From: Planctomycetaceae bacterium
GTDB taxonomy: Bacteria; Planctomycetota; Planctomycetia; Planctomycetales; Planctomycetaceae
Direction: 5' to 3'
DNA: 64,000 nt
Assembly: GCA_024742875.1 (NCBI GenBank)
Contig: JANSXP010000025.1
Coordinates: forward strand, 22,178-86,177
Position numbers and translations under genes: made by a program. The notes below the pieces were generated by a model, which saw only the letters and a program-made list of their open reading frames with translations, ran no database searches and had not been told where the DNA came from. Every line of letters starts with the position of its first letter. Within the stretch, counting starts at the first letter, position 1. This document shows, piece after piece, positions 38,967 to 48,101 of the stretch.

Positions 38967-41900
38967 ATGCCATTGCGTCGTCGTCACGTTCTGTATTCCC
39001 CTCCGACCAGCCAGATCGAATCACTGGAAAGAAGAAGTCTGCTGACCAACTTCAGCGTCGACTTCAGTTTGCTGGAACCCGAAGACTACACGCATTCAGA
39101 AATCCTGGTTCGCTTTCACGATGACGTTGATGTTTCCTCACTAACAAATGCTGTTTCTGTTGCCCCCAGCGAACTGTCGCAGACCATCATGAGCGGACCG
39201 CTGGGGCAGGGCTTTGCCTCCGATCCGCAGCTCTGGGAGATCCCCGTTCTTCCCGGTCAGAGTGTCGAGCAACTCGTCAACCACTACAGCACCCTCGATA
39301 TCGTTGACTTTGCCGAACCCAACTACCGCATGGAGACCGCGGCGGTTCCCAACGATCAGTTCTACAACGTGCTATGGGGGATGCCCAACATTGATGCCGA
39401 AAGCGCGTGGGACACCCGCACGGACAGCTCGTCCATCATTGTGGGAGTGATTGACTCCGGCGTGCAGTACGATCACCCGGATCTGATCGACAACATCTGG
39501 ACCAACTCCGGTGAGATTGCCAACAACGGCATCGACGATGATGGCAATGGCTATGTCGACGACTTCTGGGGTTATGACTTCGAGAACGACGACCCGGACC
39601 CCATGGACACCAATGGTCACGGGACACACGTCGCTGGGACGATTGGTGCCCGCGGCAATAACGGCACCGGTGTGTCGGGCGTGGGCTGGAATGCCAGCTT
39701 AATGTCTCTGAAGGTCATCGGCACGGGCACCAATGCGGATGTCGCCCGAGCGATTGACTACGCGACCGACAACGGCGCGAAAATCACCAACAACAGCTAC
39801 GGCTATGCGGGCAACGGCGTGGGCGGCAGCCGGGCGATTTCTGATGCCATTGGACGCGCGAAGGACGCGGGTGTGCTGTATGTCGTGGCCGCTGGTAACT
39901 CTCGCACCAACATCCCCGCCTCTGATGTGGACGGCACCTTCAATTCGTGGCCGGCGGAATACAGCAAAGTTCACGACAACGTCATCACCGTTTCCGCCAT
40001 TGATTCGGACGGTTCTTTCGCCTCTTATTCTCACTGGGGTGACGAGTCGGTTCAGATTGCAGCCCCCGGCACGCAGATTGGCAGCACTTACACACAGGAC
40101 CGCTACGTTTATCTGTCCGGTACCTCAATGGCTGCTCCGCATGTGGCGGGAGCCGCCGCACTGCTCTGGGCCGAAGCGCCGGAATTGTCCTATCTGGATA
40201 TTAAGGACGCCATTCTGCAAACCGCCCGACCGGATCATCTCGACCTGGTGGGACACGGCGTACTTGATCTGGGCGCCGCTATGGCGCTGATCACCAGTAA
40301 CTCGACGCCCAACCAGTCTCCGGTCGCTGGTGATGATGCCGTCACTGTGGACGAAGACAACAGCATCGCCATCGCCGTGCTGGACAACGACTCCGATCCG
40401 GATGGCGACGAGCTGACGGTGGACTCCTTCGCACAGCCGACTAACGGCACCGTGACAAACAGCAATTCGGTCCTCACCTACACCCCCGATGCCAACTTCA
40501 ATGGCACCGATGCATTTACGTACACGATCAGTGACGGGCAGGGGGGGCTGGCATCAGCGACCGTCAGTATCGTCGTCAACGCCGTCAACGACCAGCCGGT
40601 GGCTGTGAATGACAGTGCCTCCACGGACGAAGACACGGCCGTGACGTTCAACGTGGTCAACAACGACACAGACGTCGACGGTGACACGCTCACACTGGCG
40701 GCTGTTGGCAATCCCGCAAACGGAACGGTCACCAGCAATGCCAGCGGGGACATCACCTACACCCCCAATTCCGGATTTTTTGGCAGCGACAGCTTCAGTT
40801 ATACGGTGTCGGACGGCAGTCTGACGGCGGTCGGCACGATCACTGTCTCTGTGAGCGAAGTCAATCAGGCCCCCGTCGCCGGCGATGACAATGCCGTGGT
40901 GGACGAAGACAGCGCTGTGGCGGTCGTCGTTCTTGATAATGACACGGATGCCGATTCTGACGTGCTGACCGTGGATTCATTTGGGCAGGGCAGCAATGGC
41001 TCCGTGACCAACAGCAACTCCGTGCTCACTTACACACCCAATGCCAATTTCAATGGCACGGACTCCTTCACGTACACCATTTCCGATGGTCGAGGCGGGC
41101 AGTCGTCAGCGACCGTCAACGTCGTAATCAACGCTGTGAATGACCAGCCGGTGGCTACGGACGACAGCACGTCGACAGATGAAGACACGTCCGTCACCTT
41201 CAACGTCATCAACAACGATACAGATGTGGATGGCGACACTCTCACTCTCGCGGCTGCTGGCAACCCGGCCAATGGAACGGTCACGAGCAATGCCAATGGC
41301 CAGGTAACCTACACGCCGGACTCCGGATTCTTCGGCACCGACAGCTTCACCTACACCGTTTCCGATGGCAGCCTGTCAGCGACAGGAACCGTCACGGTGA
41401 CGGTGAATGAAGTGACTACATCTGCCGAAGTGGGTTTCTCGGGAATTGCGGCAGACGTCACACACGTCTGGAAGACCGTCAACCTGCCTGTCGACTTCAC
41501 GGATCCGGTGGTGGTTGCCGGAGGCTCCACGCGTCGCGGCGGCCATCAGGGGACCGTTCGCGTCAGAAACGTGACCTCCAACAGCTTTGAGATCCGCTTT
41601 CAGGAATGGGACTACCGCGACGGCTGGCACACAACAGAGGACATTGGTTTTCTGGTGGTGGAAGCCGGCACCCACTACCTGTCGGACGGCACGCAGATTG
41701 TGGCCAGCACCATTGATCTGACCAATGAGTCCACCCGCACGCTGACGTTTGAAACAGCCTTCACAGGCACTCCGCTGGTGCTCGGCCAGGTGATGACCGA
41801 CAACGACTCGGGTGCCATCACCGAGCGAATGCGTAATGTGACCTCCAGCAATCTCCGCATTCAACTCAATGAAGAGGAAGTGGCCGATGGCGTGCATGCC

Positions 41901-42578
41901 ACCGAGACCATTGGTGTGATCGCCATTGATCGTGGACAGGCTGACGCTGAGGGTCTGTCACTCAACGCTGTGGTCACGGGCAACTCGGTAACGCACGGCA
42001 ATACGACAGTGAATTTCGGCAGCATCGGCGGCTCGACCAGTCCCGTGATTCTGTCAGACATGCAGACGCGTGATGGTGGAGACGCGGCAACCGTGCGACA
42101 TCGCTCCAGCACGAGCACCAGTGTCACGGTGTTTGTGGAAGAAGAGGCTTCGCGAGACTCAGAACTGAACCACACCACGGAAGTCGTCGGCGTTCTGGCA
42201 CTGGAAGCGGGCGTCATCACGGGAACCAGTGGCTCACCGGGGGCGGCATCCAACGGTGGCCCACTGGGACTTTCCGATGCCCCAGCCCCGACATATCCAT
42301 TGCCAGGTCGGGAGGGCATCCGGCTCTTTTCCGGACTGACCCAGGGCAACGCGCAGTGGCAGTACACGGGTCTGGTCATGCAGAACGGACAGTCTTCCGA
42401 CTCACTGTTCCCCGAGGTCGAGGATTCGGGAGATCGTGAGTCTCAGGAAGCGGTCGCCAGAAAGCGGGCCACCGAAGCCAATGGCGGCCAGTCCTCCAAT
42501 CCGGCGGTTGAATCCGAGCAGGATCTGGATTCGTGGTTTGCAGCGATTGGCCTGGAAGGCATACTGGATCGCATTTGA
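38967..42578 (+). CDS. Subtilisin-like (S8) surface protease with Ig-like repeats
   Basis: 1203 residues. The N-terminus (SQIESLERRSLLTNFSVD) resembles the LEPR-XLL signal region of planctomycete surface proteins. A fervidolysin-type prodomain leads into the S8 catalytic domain with D163 (GVIDSGVQYDHPDL), H218 (NGHGTHVAGTIG) and S387 (GTSMAAPHVAGAAALL), so the triad is intact. Next are four ~92-residue Ig/cadherin-like repeats with DNDSDPDGD-type calcium motifs, then three ~90-residue beta modules each ending ETIGVIAIDRG or similar. Likely secreted and surface-bound, with calcium-dependent stalk repeats. No C-terminal PEP-CTERM or transmembrane anchor is evident. Confidence 0.9.
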   Translation: MPLRRRHVLYSPPTSQIESLERRSLLTNFSVDFSLLEPEDYTHSEILVRFHDDVDVSSLTNAVSVAPSELSQTIMSGPLGQGFASDPQLWEIPVLPGQSVEQLVNHYSTLDIVDFAEPNYRMETAAVPNDQFYNVLWGMPNIDAESAWDTRTDSSSIIVGVIDSGVQYDHPDLIDNIWTNSGEIANNGIDDDGNGYVDDFWGYDFENDDPDPMDTNGHGTHVAGTIGARGNNGTGVSGVGWNASLMSLKVIGTGTNADVARAIDYATDNGAKITNNSYGYAGNGVGGSRAISDAIGRAKDAGVLYVVAAGNSRTNIPASDVDGTFNSWPAEYSKVHDNVITVSAIDSDGSFASYSHWGDESVQIAAPGTQIGSTYTQDRYVYLSGTSMAAPHVAGAAALLWAEAPELSYLDIKDAILQTARPDHLDLVGHGVLDLGAAMALITSNSTPNQSPVAGDDAVTVDEDNSIAIAVLDNDSDPDGDELTVDSFAQPTNGTVTNSNSVLTYTPDANFNGTDAFTYTISDGQGGLASATVSIVVNAVNDQPVAVNDSASTDEDTAVTFNVVNNDTDVDGDTLTLAAVGNPANGTVTSNASGDITYTPNSGFFGSDSFSYTVSDGSLTAVGTITVSVSEVNQAPVAGDDNAVVDEDSAVAVVVLDNDTDADSDVLTVDSFGQGSNGSVTNSNSVLTYTPNANFNGTDSFTYTISDGRGGQSSATVNVVINAVNDQPVATDDSTSTDEDTSVTFNVINNDTDVDGDTLTLAAAGNPANGTVTSNANGQVTYTPDSGFFGTDSFTYTVSDGSLSATGTVTVTVNEVTTSAEVGFSGIAADVTHVWKTVNLPVDFTDPVVVAGGSTRRGGHQGTVRVRNVTSNSFEIRFQEWDYRDGWHTTEDIGFLVVEAGTHYLSDGTQIVASTIDLTNESTRTLTFETAFTGTPLVLGQVMTDNDSGAITERMRNVTSSNLRIQLNEEEVADGVHATETIGVIAIDRGQADAEGLSLNAVVTGNSVTHGNTTVNFGSIGGSTSPVILSDMQTRDGGDAATVRHRSSTSTSVTVFVEEEASRDSELNHTTEVVGVLALEAGVITGTSGSPGAASNGGPLGLSDAPAPTYPLPGREGIRLFSGLTQGNAQWQYTGLVMQNGQSSDSLFPEVEDSGDRESQEAVARKRATEANGGQSSNPAVESEQDLDSWFAAIGLEGILDRI
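40311..41413 (+). repeat. Duplicated two-domain Ig-like repeat unit (~552 bp x 2)
   Basis: Inside the protease gene, repeat units run A1-B1-A2-B2. A copies start NQSPVAGDD (40311) and NQAPVAGDD (40863) and share VTNSNSVLTYTP. B copies share NDQPVA and GNPANGTVTSNA. A1 resembles A2 and B1 resembles B2 more than A resembles B, so one two-domain duplication is the simplest history. Confidence 0.85.
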
Positions 42579-42618
42579 TCATCGGCCGGTCATCACATAA
42601 ACAGCAACGTCCGCTGAT

Positions 42619-42650
42619 GACGTGAACCCGCTTTGGGTTCACGTCTTTTT
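42619..42650 (+). terminator. Strong rho-independent terminator after protease gene
   Basis: Perfect 11-bp stem GACGTGAACCC/GGGTTCACGTC with a GCTTT loop, followed by TTTTT. Confidence 0.92.
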
Positions 42651-42690
42651 CTTTGCCACCTGACCGTTTCGTGATCGTGAAAGTCGTCCC

Positions 42691-43404
42691 ATGACCTCAG
42701 AGCATCAGGACTTTATCGGTATCTATGACGATGCCCTGACGCCCGAATTCTGCTCAGCCATTATCAACGCTTTTGAATCGTGCCCCCAGGTACACGCCAC
42801 AGGGAGAATTGGATCAGGAGTCGACACGCAGAAGAAGGAGAGTATTGACTGCAGCATCTCCGACTATGAGGAATGGACGGAAATTAACCAGAGTCTGCTG
42901 AACGTCACGGCACAGCACCTTGTGCGGTATGTCCAGGAATATCCGTTTCTGGCCTGCGGCGCCATCACTCCAACAGTTCGTCTGGAATCCGGAGAAGTCA
43001 TTGAACTCTCGCACGAGAACATTGAGCAGGTTCCGGAACAGCAGTTACTTAATGTCCTGCTGAGCCTATATCGCCCGGGCCGCCTGAATCTGCAGAAGTA
43101 CAGGCAGGCCAGCGGCGGTTATCATCACTGGCATTCGGAAATTTATCCCACGGATTCCGAGTGTGAGTCACTGCATCGCGTGCTGCTGTTTATGTTCTTC
43201 CTCAACACAGTGGACGAAGGCGGCGAAACCGAGTTTCGCTATCAGAACACGGCCATTCGCCCGCAGGCTGGTCGCATGGTAATTGCTCCGGCGGGCTTTA
43301 CTCACACGCACAAAGGCGCCGTGCCCATCTCTGATGACAAGTACATCGTCACTTCGTGGATCCTGTTTCAGCGGGCCGAACAGCTTTACGGTGGGCAGCA
43401 ATAG
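42691..43404 (+). CDS. 2OG-Fe(II) oxygenase (prolyl 4-hydroxylase-like)
   Basis: 237 residues. The double-stranded beta-helix core shows GGYHHWHSEIYP (candidate iron ligands H and E, an HxE form), VLLFMFFLNTVDEGGETEF, and the distal His in APAGFTHTHKGAVP followed by SDDKYIVTSWILF, where the Lys could bind 2-oxoglutarate. The family uses Fe(II), O2 and 2-oxoglutarate to hydroxylate proteins or small molecules. The N-terminal third (DFIGIYDDALTPEFCSAIINAFE) is the usual lead-in. Substrate is unknown. Confidence 0.82.
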   Translation: MTSEHQDFIGIYDDALTPEFCSAIINAFESCPQVHATGRIGSGVDTQKKESIDCSISDYEEWTEINQSLLNVTAQHLVRYVQEYPFLACGAITPTVRLESGEVIELSHENIEQVPEQQLLNVLLSLYRPGRLNLQKYRQASGGYHHWHSEIYPTDSECESLHRVLLFMFFLNTVDEGGETEFRYQNTAIRPQAGRMVIAPAGFTHTHKGAVPISDDKYIVTSWILFQRAEQLYGGQQ

Positions 43405-43683
43405 CCGACCGTCAGATCGCGCGCGGCCGATTGTGTCCGGCCGGTTCATAGTGACGCAGCAGCGATCACGGTTGGTCACAGCGACGCACGGCCACACGCC
43501 CAACACGGGCGTCCAACACAACCCCGTAACTCACGCGATCAACATTCGCCCCCCCCCCGGGCACACGTCGGCAAGCACCGGAGCGGACCTCGATGCAGCT
43601 GAGCGAACTCGTATCCAGCCCGAGCAAACGACACGAACATGCCGGATTTCCCCGGCGTTCATACCACATCGACCAACGCGCAT
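43405..43683. other. Intergenic region with poly-C tract
   Basis: No gene supported between the oxygenase and the tRNA terminator. A run of ten Cs at 43549-43558 could be a slippage site or sequencing trouble spot. Confidence 0.6.
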
Positions 43684-43724
43684 AAAACAGCCAACCTGCC
43701 TGCTGTGAAGCAGAGAGGTTGGCT
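43684..43724 (-). terminator. Terminator downstream of tRNA-Leu
   Basis: On the minus strand AGCCAACCT and AGGTTGGCT form a 9-bp stem, followed by GTTTT. It lies 8 bases past the tRNA 3' end. Confidence 0.75.
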
Positions 43725-43731
43725 GAAAAAG

Positions 43732-43815
<84 letters not shown>

Positions 43816-44241
43816 AAACACAACGTTTTAACGCACAAATAGCCAATTTCAGCCTCAGAAAAAAAATTGAAAGGTGGAAAGAGTGGTGAAAAAACGCAGC
43901 GTTTTCGACCAATCCTAGTGTAGTGTCCACCACAGTCCACCACTTTAATAATCCTCTTCCGCCGAGGTCACGGCAATCAATGCCAAGGTCCTAGACTTTA
44001 TCGGGATCTGCTCCGTCACACAACACATCCGAATAGCTGAGCAGTTACCTGATTCTCGGGAGGAGCCTCTGTTCCGTTGGAATGCCATTCAAAATCATGC
44101 AATTCACAGAGGGCGACTTCGTTGCGAAGTGCGGACCAGAATGATGCAATGCCACAGATACACCTTCACCAATGATCCCTAATACTGAAGTAGCAGAGTC
44201 GATCTAAATCGACACCAGACTCTCCGACAGACAAGCTTGGC
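43816..44241. other. AT-richer gap downstream of tRNA locus
   Basis: About 426 bases, lower GC than surroundings, with A-runs and a short direct repeat GTCCACCAC (around 43926 and 43936). No integrase, gene or second tRNA fragment was seen. It may mark the edge of a small inserted region. Confidence 0.5.
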
Positions 44242-44556
44242 ATGCCGCACGACGAAAAAATCACTCTTTACTTTGCATCGAAGGACCTCGCAAAAGCACG
44301 CCACGTCGCCGAAAAGGTCGGCGCCGACACTGTTCAGAAGTTCGGTGTAAAGGCTATTCGGGCCTTCGTAAATTACTTCGAGTGGGCCAGCGAAAATGGT
44401 TTCACCGTAAAGAACGCGCTGGGTGAAGAAATGCTCCCGGACCGCGCCGAACGCGAGGCGTCTCTTGTCAGCGCGATCCGAATGCTCGCTGAAGCAATTG
44501 ACCAAGGGGAAAAGATCAACACCGCGTATGTACTCGCTAGCCTGAACATCAAATAG
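44242..44556 (+). CDS. Small protein of unknown function
   Basis: 104 residues, starting MPHDEKITLYFASKDLAKARHVAEKVGADTVQKFGVKAIRAFVNYFEWASENGF. It is predicted mostly helical and soluble, with no signal or transmembrane segment. It stands alone between the tRNA and a pseudogene fragment in an atypical region. I do not recognise the family; it could be a remnant of a mobile element or a small regulatory protein. Confidence 0.45.
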   Translation: MPHDEKITLYFASKDLAKARHVAEKVGADTVQKFGVKAIRAFVNYFEWASENGFTVKNALGEEMLPDRAEREASLVSAIRMLAEAIDQGEKINTAYVLASLNIK

Positions 44557-44759
44557 CCACACAGATTGCCTAAGAGAGCAGCGAACAGGAAGTGGCCCAT
44601 CATCTAATAACTGCCGGTACGATTGTTCACCATTACTCGAAAACCAAGTGATCAAAAAAGGAACTCGTGGCAACGTCCCACCGAGTGGACGCACACCTGA
44701 TTGTTGAACTAACTGCAAATCTGAGCCTGCAGCGCGGGCAATGACTTTTGCAGGCGGAT

Positions 44760-45036
44760 CAGGTGCTGGAGTCGTCGGAAGATTTGCACACGCCAGTCGT
44801 AATTGCCTCCAACGAGGAACTGCAGAGCACCAACGAAGAACTTCACTCTGTCAATGAAGAGCTGTACACGGTCAACGCAGAATATCAGCGGCGCGTCGAT
44901 GAACTGGCGCAGGCCAACGATGACATGGATAACCTGCTGGCCAGCACGAGAGTGGGCGTCATCTTCCTGGACACCGACCTATGCATCCGTCGATTCACTC
45001 CGGAGATCAGCCGGCTGTTCCACTTGATGTCGCAGT
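44760..45036 (+). pseudogene. Fragment of CheB/CheR-PAS fusion methyltransferase
   Basis: The open frame contains [74 protein letters not shown]. This is the coiled-coil/PAS junction of large CheB-CheR-PAS chemotaxis proteins. Nothing N-terminal (CheB, CheR) is present and the frame leaves the family after LFHLM, about 10-20 bases before family-like rimK sequence begins on the other strand. I read it as a decayed remnant of about 75 codons, not a functional gene. Confidence 0.75.
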
Positions 45037-46068
45037 CGTACCTCGATACAGCGTCAGCACGTTGAGATCCCGTTCTCGCAGGCACGAGTCTTTGATGGAC
45101 TTTCCGACGTAGCCGGACCCGTGCGGTATATGAATTTCTGTGACACCATAGCCCCGACTGACCGTCAGACGCTGTCGCAAATCGAGCTCAGGAAAGTCAA
45201 CCTGCGCCGCCAGATAGTCAATGACGGATCCCGCTATGTCAAGTTGTGTGCACCGCTCAATCCCCTCAAGGCCGGGCGAGGAATTCACTTCCATGATCTG
45301 AGGGCCGTTGTGGCTTTCCAGCATGTCGACACCTGCGACCCGCAGTCCCAGAATCTGTGCCGCTCTGATGGCCGTCTCTGCGTAGTCGTCGTCAAGCTGG
45401 ACCATTTCTGTCCTGCCGCCACGATGAACATTGCTGCGAAACTCCTGCCCCTGAGCAACTCGTCGCATCGCACCCACAACCTGATCGCCCACGACGAACG
45501 CTCTGATATCCTTCCCTTTACTTTCTGCCACAAACTTCTGCACCAGCACACTCTGCTTTTGACTTTGCAAAAGTTCGATGATGGCTTCTGCTGACTTCAC
45601 GGTCTCTGCCAGGAGCACACCGATCCCCTGAGTGCCTTCAATGAGTTTGATGACAACAGGTGCTCCACCGACACGTTCAATGGCAGGGAGGATGTCTTTC
45701 TTGTCGCTGACAAATGTCGTTTGTGGAATTCCAATCGCGTGACGACTGAGGATCTGAAGACTCCGCAACTTGTCTCGGGAGTTGGTGATGCCGCTGGAGG
45801 AATTTGCGCTGAAGACATCCATCTGCTCAAACTGCCGCACGACTGCCGTGCCAAAGTAAGTGATGGATGCGCCAATCCTGGGGATCACCGCGTCATAGTC
45901 AGAAAGCTGCAACCCGCAAAAAAAGAGATCGGGTTCCGCCTGTTTCAGATCGATCGAAAATTTCAACGTGTTGAGCACCTTGACATGATGCCCACGCTGA
46001 GTGGCCGCTTCGCGGAGGCGGCGGGTGCTGTAGCAGTTGGGACTGCAGGAGAGGATTCCAAGCTTCAC
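45007..46068 (-). CDS. rimK: RimK-family ATP-grasp glutamate ligase with C-terminal RCK_C-like domain (truncated end)
   Basis: 353 residues from a GTG with AAGGAA ribosome site. Residues 1-95 are the preATP-grasp part ([48 protein letters not shown]). ATP-grasp follows ([72 protein letters not shown]) with the metal-binding ends intact. From ~300 the sequence [39 protein letters not shown] resembles TrkA-C/RCK_C ligand-binding domains, but it stops after ~45 residues where the domain is normally longer. RimK adds glutamate to the S6 C-terminus. A sigma-54-like promoter lies 162 bases upstream. Confidence 0.82.
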   Translation of the reverse strand: MKLGILSCSPNCYSTRRLREAATQRGHHVKVLNTLKFSIDLKQAEPDLFFCGLQLSDYDAVIPRIGASITYFGTAVVRQFEQMDVFSANSSSGITNSRDKLRSLQILSRHAIGIPQTTFVSDKKDILPAIERVGGAPVVIKLIEGTQGIGVLLAETVKSAEAIIELLQSQKQSVLVQKFVAESKGKDIRAFVVGDQVVGAMRRVAQGQEFRSNVHRGGRTEMVQLDDDYAETAIRAAQILGLRVAGVDMLESHNGPQIMEVNSSPGLEGIERCTQLDIAGSVIDYLAAQVDFPELDLRQRLTVSRGYGVTEIHIPHGSGYVGKSIKDSCLRERDLNVLTLYRGTTATSSGTAG

Positions 46069-46155
46069 AGAAATTCCTTTTGGGGCGGTAGCAGATCAGC
46101 GACGGCGGATTGTTGATCCGTGAATAACGGACCGCGTGGATGATAAATCAAAGAT

Positions 46156-46188
46156 GCCCGCACGCTGTAGGACACGGAAAGTGCGGGC
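46156..46188. repeat. Inverted repeat in the rimK leader
   Basis: GCCCGCAC and GTGCGGGC form an 8-bp perfect stem with a 17-base loop between the candidate promoter at 46230 and the rimK start. It could terminate the upstream minus-strand gene or act as a leader hairpin; there is no strong T-tract. Confidence 0.5.
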
Positions 46189-46229
46189 TCAACTTATGCC
46201 CTGAACGACGTCCATTCCTGCGGACATTG

Positions 46230-46244
46230 GCAATCGTTATGCCA
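46230..46244 (-). promoter_or_regulatory. Candidate sigma-54 promoter for rimK
   Basis: On the minus strand TGGCAT-AACGA-TTGC has the -24 GG and -12 GC at the right spacing. It lies 162 bases before the GTG start. Confidence 0.5.
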
Positions 46245-46287
46245 AAACGACCGTTGGGCCGATCCACGTGTGGGCGTCGAGGATCGC

Positions 46288-47001
46288 TTAGTGGCTCTTG
46301 AGATTTCCGATGCTCGATTCCAAAGCTTCGTGCTGTGCCAGGTTTGCCACGGGCTCACGGAAGATCAGTTCGCAGGCTGTCCCTGAGCGAAAGCCGTAGT
46401 CATCTGTGTCTGCAGAGAAAACGCCGTCTGGATCGTAACCAAACCTTAGGAAAGAGTGGGCTCTCAAGAGCCAGGAGAAGAAGGGGATTTCGTCACAGAT
46501 TGCATCTGCGATCGGATGCGCGGCAACCAGCCCAGCGCTTTGGCTGAAATGGGTGGGCGACTTGGATGCATGCAAAGTCGTCTCACGATTGACGTAGGGA
46601 AACTTGCCGGAATACAGATGGTGAACCGACCATGCGTTCGTGCTGCCTTCGCGTTCCGGACGGCATCCCCCAGCCAGCAGAAATGCGGCGATGGCAGGGC
46701 CGTTGGGGCGCGTGTCGAGCTTCACTTTGCGTTCTTTAGCGAGTCGTTTCAACTCGTCTGGGTATTTGTGGGTTCTCTGTCGTTTCCCCTCTGGCGTTCG
46801 TCTGTCACACCCCTCCCAGAGCAGCAGAGGTTGCTCACTGAAGCAGATGAACGAGTCGAGCTCAACGCAAACGTCGCGAACAACTGATCGAACAGCAAAG
46901 CTCTGGATCTGCAACAACTCGTTCTCCCACCACGAACGCAGATCTGAGAGATCGCAACCGGATGAAATGCTCGAGCGAGAAGACAAATTGAATTGGGACA
47001 A
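46288..47001 (-). CDS. Conserved-looking protein of unknown function
   Basis: 237 residues. It starts at a TTG with GAGGAG seven bases ahead. The C-terminal half has dense conserved-looking motifs: TRPNGPAIAAFLLAGGCRPER, STNAWSVHHLYSGKFPY, FSQSAGLVAAHPIADAICDEIPFFSWLLRAHSFLRFGYDPDGVF. No membrane segment or signal is seen. It is 70 bases downstream of csrA. I recall similar unannotated proteins but cannot name a domain. Confidence 0.6.
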   Translation of the reverse strand: MSQFNLSSRSSISSGCDLSDLRSWWENELLQIQSFAVRSVVRDVCVELDSFICFSEQPLLLWEGCDRRTPEGKRQRTHKYPDELKRLAKERKVKLDTRPNGPAIAAFLLAGGCRPEREGSTNAWSVHHLYSGKFPYVNRETTLHASKSPTHFSQSAGLVAAHPIADAICDEIPFFSWLLRAHSFLRFGYDPDGVFSADTDDYGFRSGTACELIFREPVANLAQHEALESSIGNLKSH

Positions 47002-47071
47002 ATGGAGTCTCCTCAGAGGAACAGAACACTAAAACGAAAGACGCTTGCAAGCTGCCTCTTGTCGCCCCGAC

Positions 47072-47278
47072 CTACGCAGGCACCCCGGGACGTGGATCAA
47101 CCATTTCACCGTGGAACGACTGACGCAATCGATGGCTCAATTCCGAGCGAGAAACGGGGATGTGGGGAGGAGCCGAGATCCCCAGTCGAACACGCCCTCC
47201 ACCGAGTCGGATCACTCGAATCGTGATCTGATCATCGATGACAATCTCTTCGCCTGCCTTCCTTGAAAGTACGAGCAT
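47072..47278 (-). CDS. csrA: Carbon storage regulator CsrA
   Basis: 68 residues: MLVLSRKAGEEIVIDDQITIRVIRLGGGRVRLGISAPPHIPVSRSEL is a standard CsrA core, with L4, R6 and R44 of the RNA-binding face present. CsrA dimers bind GGA-containing leaders and alter translation or stability. AAGGAGG lies five bases before this ATG; an ATG one codon earlier is too close. The ~20-residue tail after SEL is longer than in E. coli. Its presence in this stress-gene cluster suggests cluster mRNAs could be targets (inference). Confidence 0.93.
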   Translation of the reverse strand: MLVLSRKAGEEIVIDDQITIRVIRLGGGRVRLGISAPPHIPVSRSELSHRLRQSFHGEMVDPRPGVPA

Positions 47279-47342
47279 CATAGCCTCCTTGATGAATGTC
47301 AGGACTGTCGAGGTCTTTGGATCTGACCAGCAAGGGGTGGAA

Positions 47343-47357
47343 GCAGCTCTCGTACCA
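47343..47357 (-). promoter_or_regulatory. Weak candidate sigma-54 promoter for csrA
   Basis: TGGTAC-GAGAG-CTGC on the minus strand keeps GG and GC at correct spacing but has T for C in the -24 box. It is 65 bases before the csrA start. Confidence 0.35.
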
Positions 47358-47510
47358 ATCCGGCAGATTCTGCGACACACACAAGGGCCGAAACCACGGG
47401 GTTTCGGACTCCAAACAGTCACCAACCGTCAGGGAGAACAGTGGAGCGATCGCTGAACGATCAAGCTGGTCGCTGAGCGACCACCCGGTCGGAGGCAGAA
47501 GGGGAAAGCG

Positions 47511-47891
47511 TCAGCGAGCTTGCTGTTCTGACTTCCAGTGGGTCAGCGCGGCAGTCAGATCTTCGACGAGACGCTGCAGTTCTGGAAGGCAATCGGCCGC
47601 CTTCTCGTAGTGTTTGTCCCGACAAAGTTGCTCGACATGCGCCGCCGCCGACTCTGCTTCCACGGCTTCGTAGTTTCCACACAGTCCTTTGAGGCTGTGA
47701 GCGTGTCTCACCGACTCAGCAGCCTGTGCGTGAATGGAAGCGGCCAGTGCGGCTTGCGTCTGCGGGGCGTCTTCCACGAAGTACCCGATGACATCACACA
47801 CCAACTCTTTATCGTGTCCCATCCGCTCCAGAACCCGCTCTGGACTCCAGAGGGGGGCAGATAATTCAGAATGAGATCCATGGCTGGTCAT
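47511..47891 (-). CDS. Hpt phosphotransfer-domain protein
   Basis: 126 residues. The Hpt signature RHAHSLKGLCGNYEA gives the phosphoacceptor His at residue 65, with KG at the expected distance, in an all-helical protein. Hpt proteins shuttle phosphate between hybrid kinases and response regulators. No histidine kinase is nearby. The response regulator at 51165 is a plausible partner or endpoint, unproven. A sigma-54-like promoter is 52 bases upstream. The ATG at 47891 is used; the frame upstream is Cys-rich and lacks similarity. Confidence 0.85.
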   Translation of the reverse strand: MTSHGSHSELSAPLWSPERVLERMGHDKELVCDVIGYFVEDAPQTQAALAASIHAQAAESVRHAHSLKGLCGNYEAVEAESAAAHVEQLCRDKHYEKAADCLPELQRLVEDLTAALTHWKSEQQAR

Positions 47892-47942
47892 GGCAGTCGT
47901 TAACCCAGTCAAACGTGCAGAACAGGAATCCTGGCCCTGGCA

Positions 47943-47957
47943 GCAAACGTTGTGCCC
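47943..47957 (-). promoter_or_regulatory. Candidate sigma-54 promoter for hpt gene
   Basis: GGGCAC-AACGT-TTGC-T on the minus strand, 52 bases before the start. It is divergent from the promoter at 48047. Confidence 0.6.
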
Positions 47958-48046
47958 GAAAGTGATCGTTGTGTCCAATCTACACGCTGCCAGCAAGGGA
48001 AGACAGGCTTTGTGCCTGGAGATCGTCAGATGGCTCGAACCTGCAT

Positions 48047-48061
48047 TGGCACGGGAACTGC
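48047..48061 (+). promoter_or_regulatory. Candidate sigma-54 promoter for 48102 gene
   Basis: TGGCAC-GGGAA-CTGC-A, 41 bases before the ATG. An imperfect GTGT-N7-ACAC dyad at 47971-47985 lies between this and the divergent hpt promoter and could be an activator site. Confidence 0.65.
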
Positions 48062-48101
48062 AACCTGGGATTGCCATCTCGATTTCTGAAAAGGAGATGA
48101 C

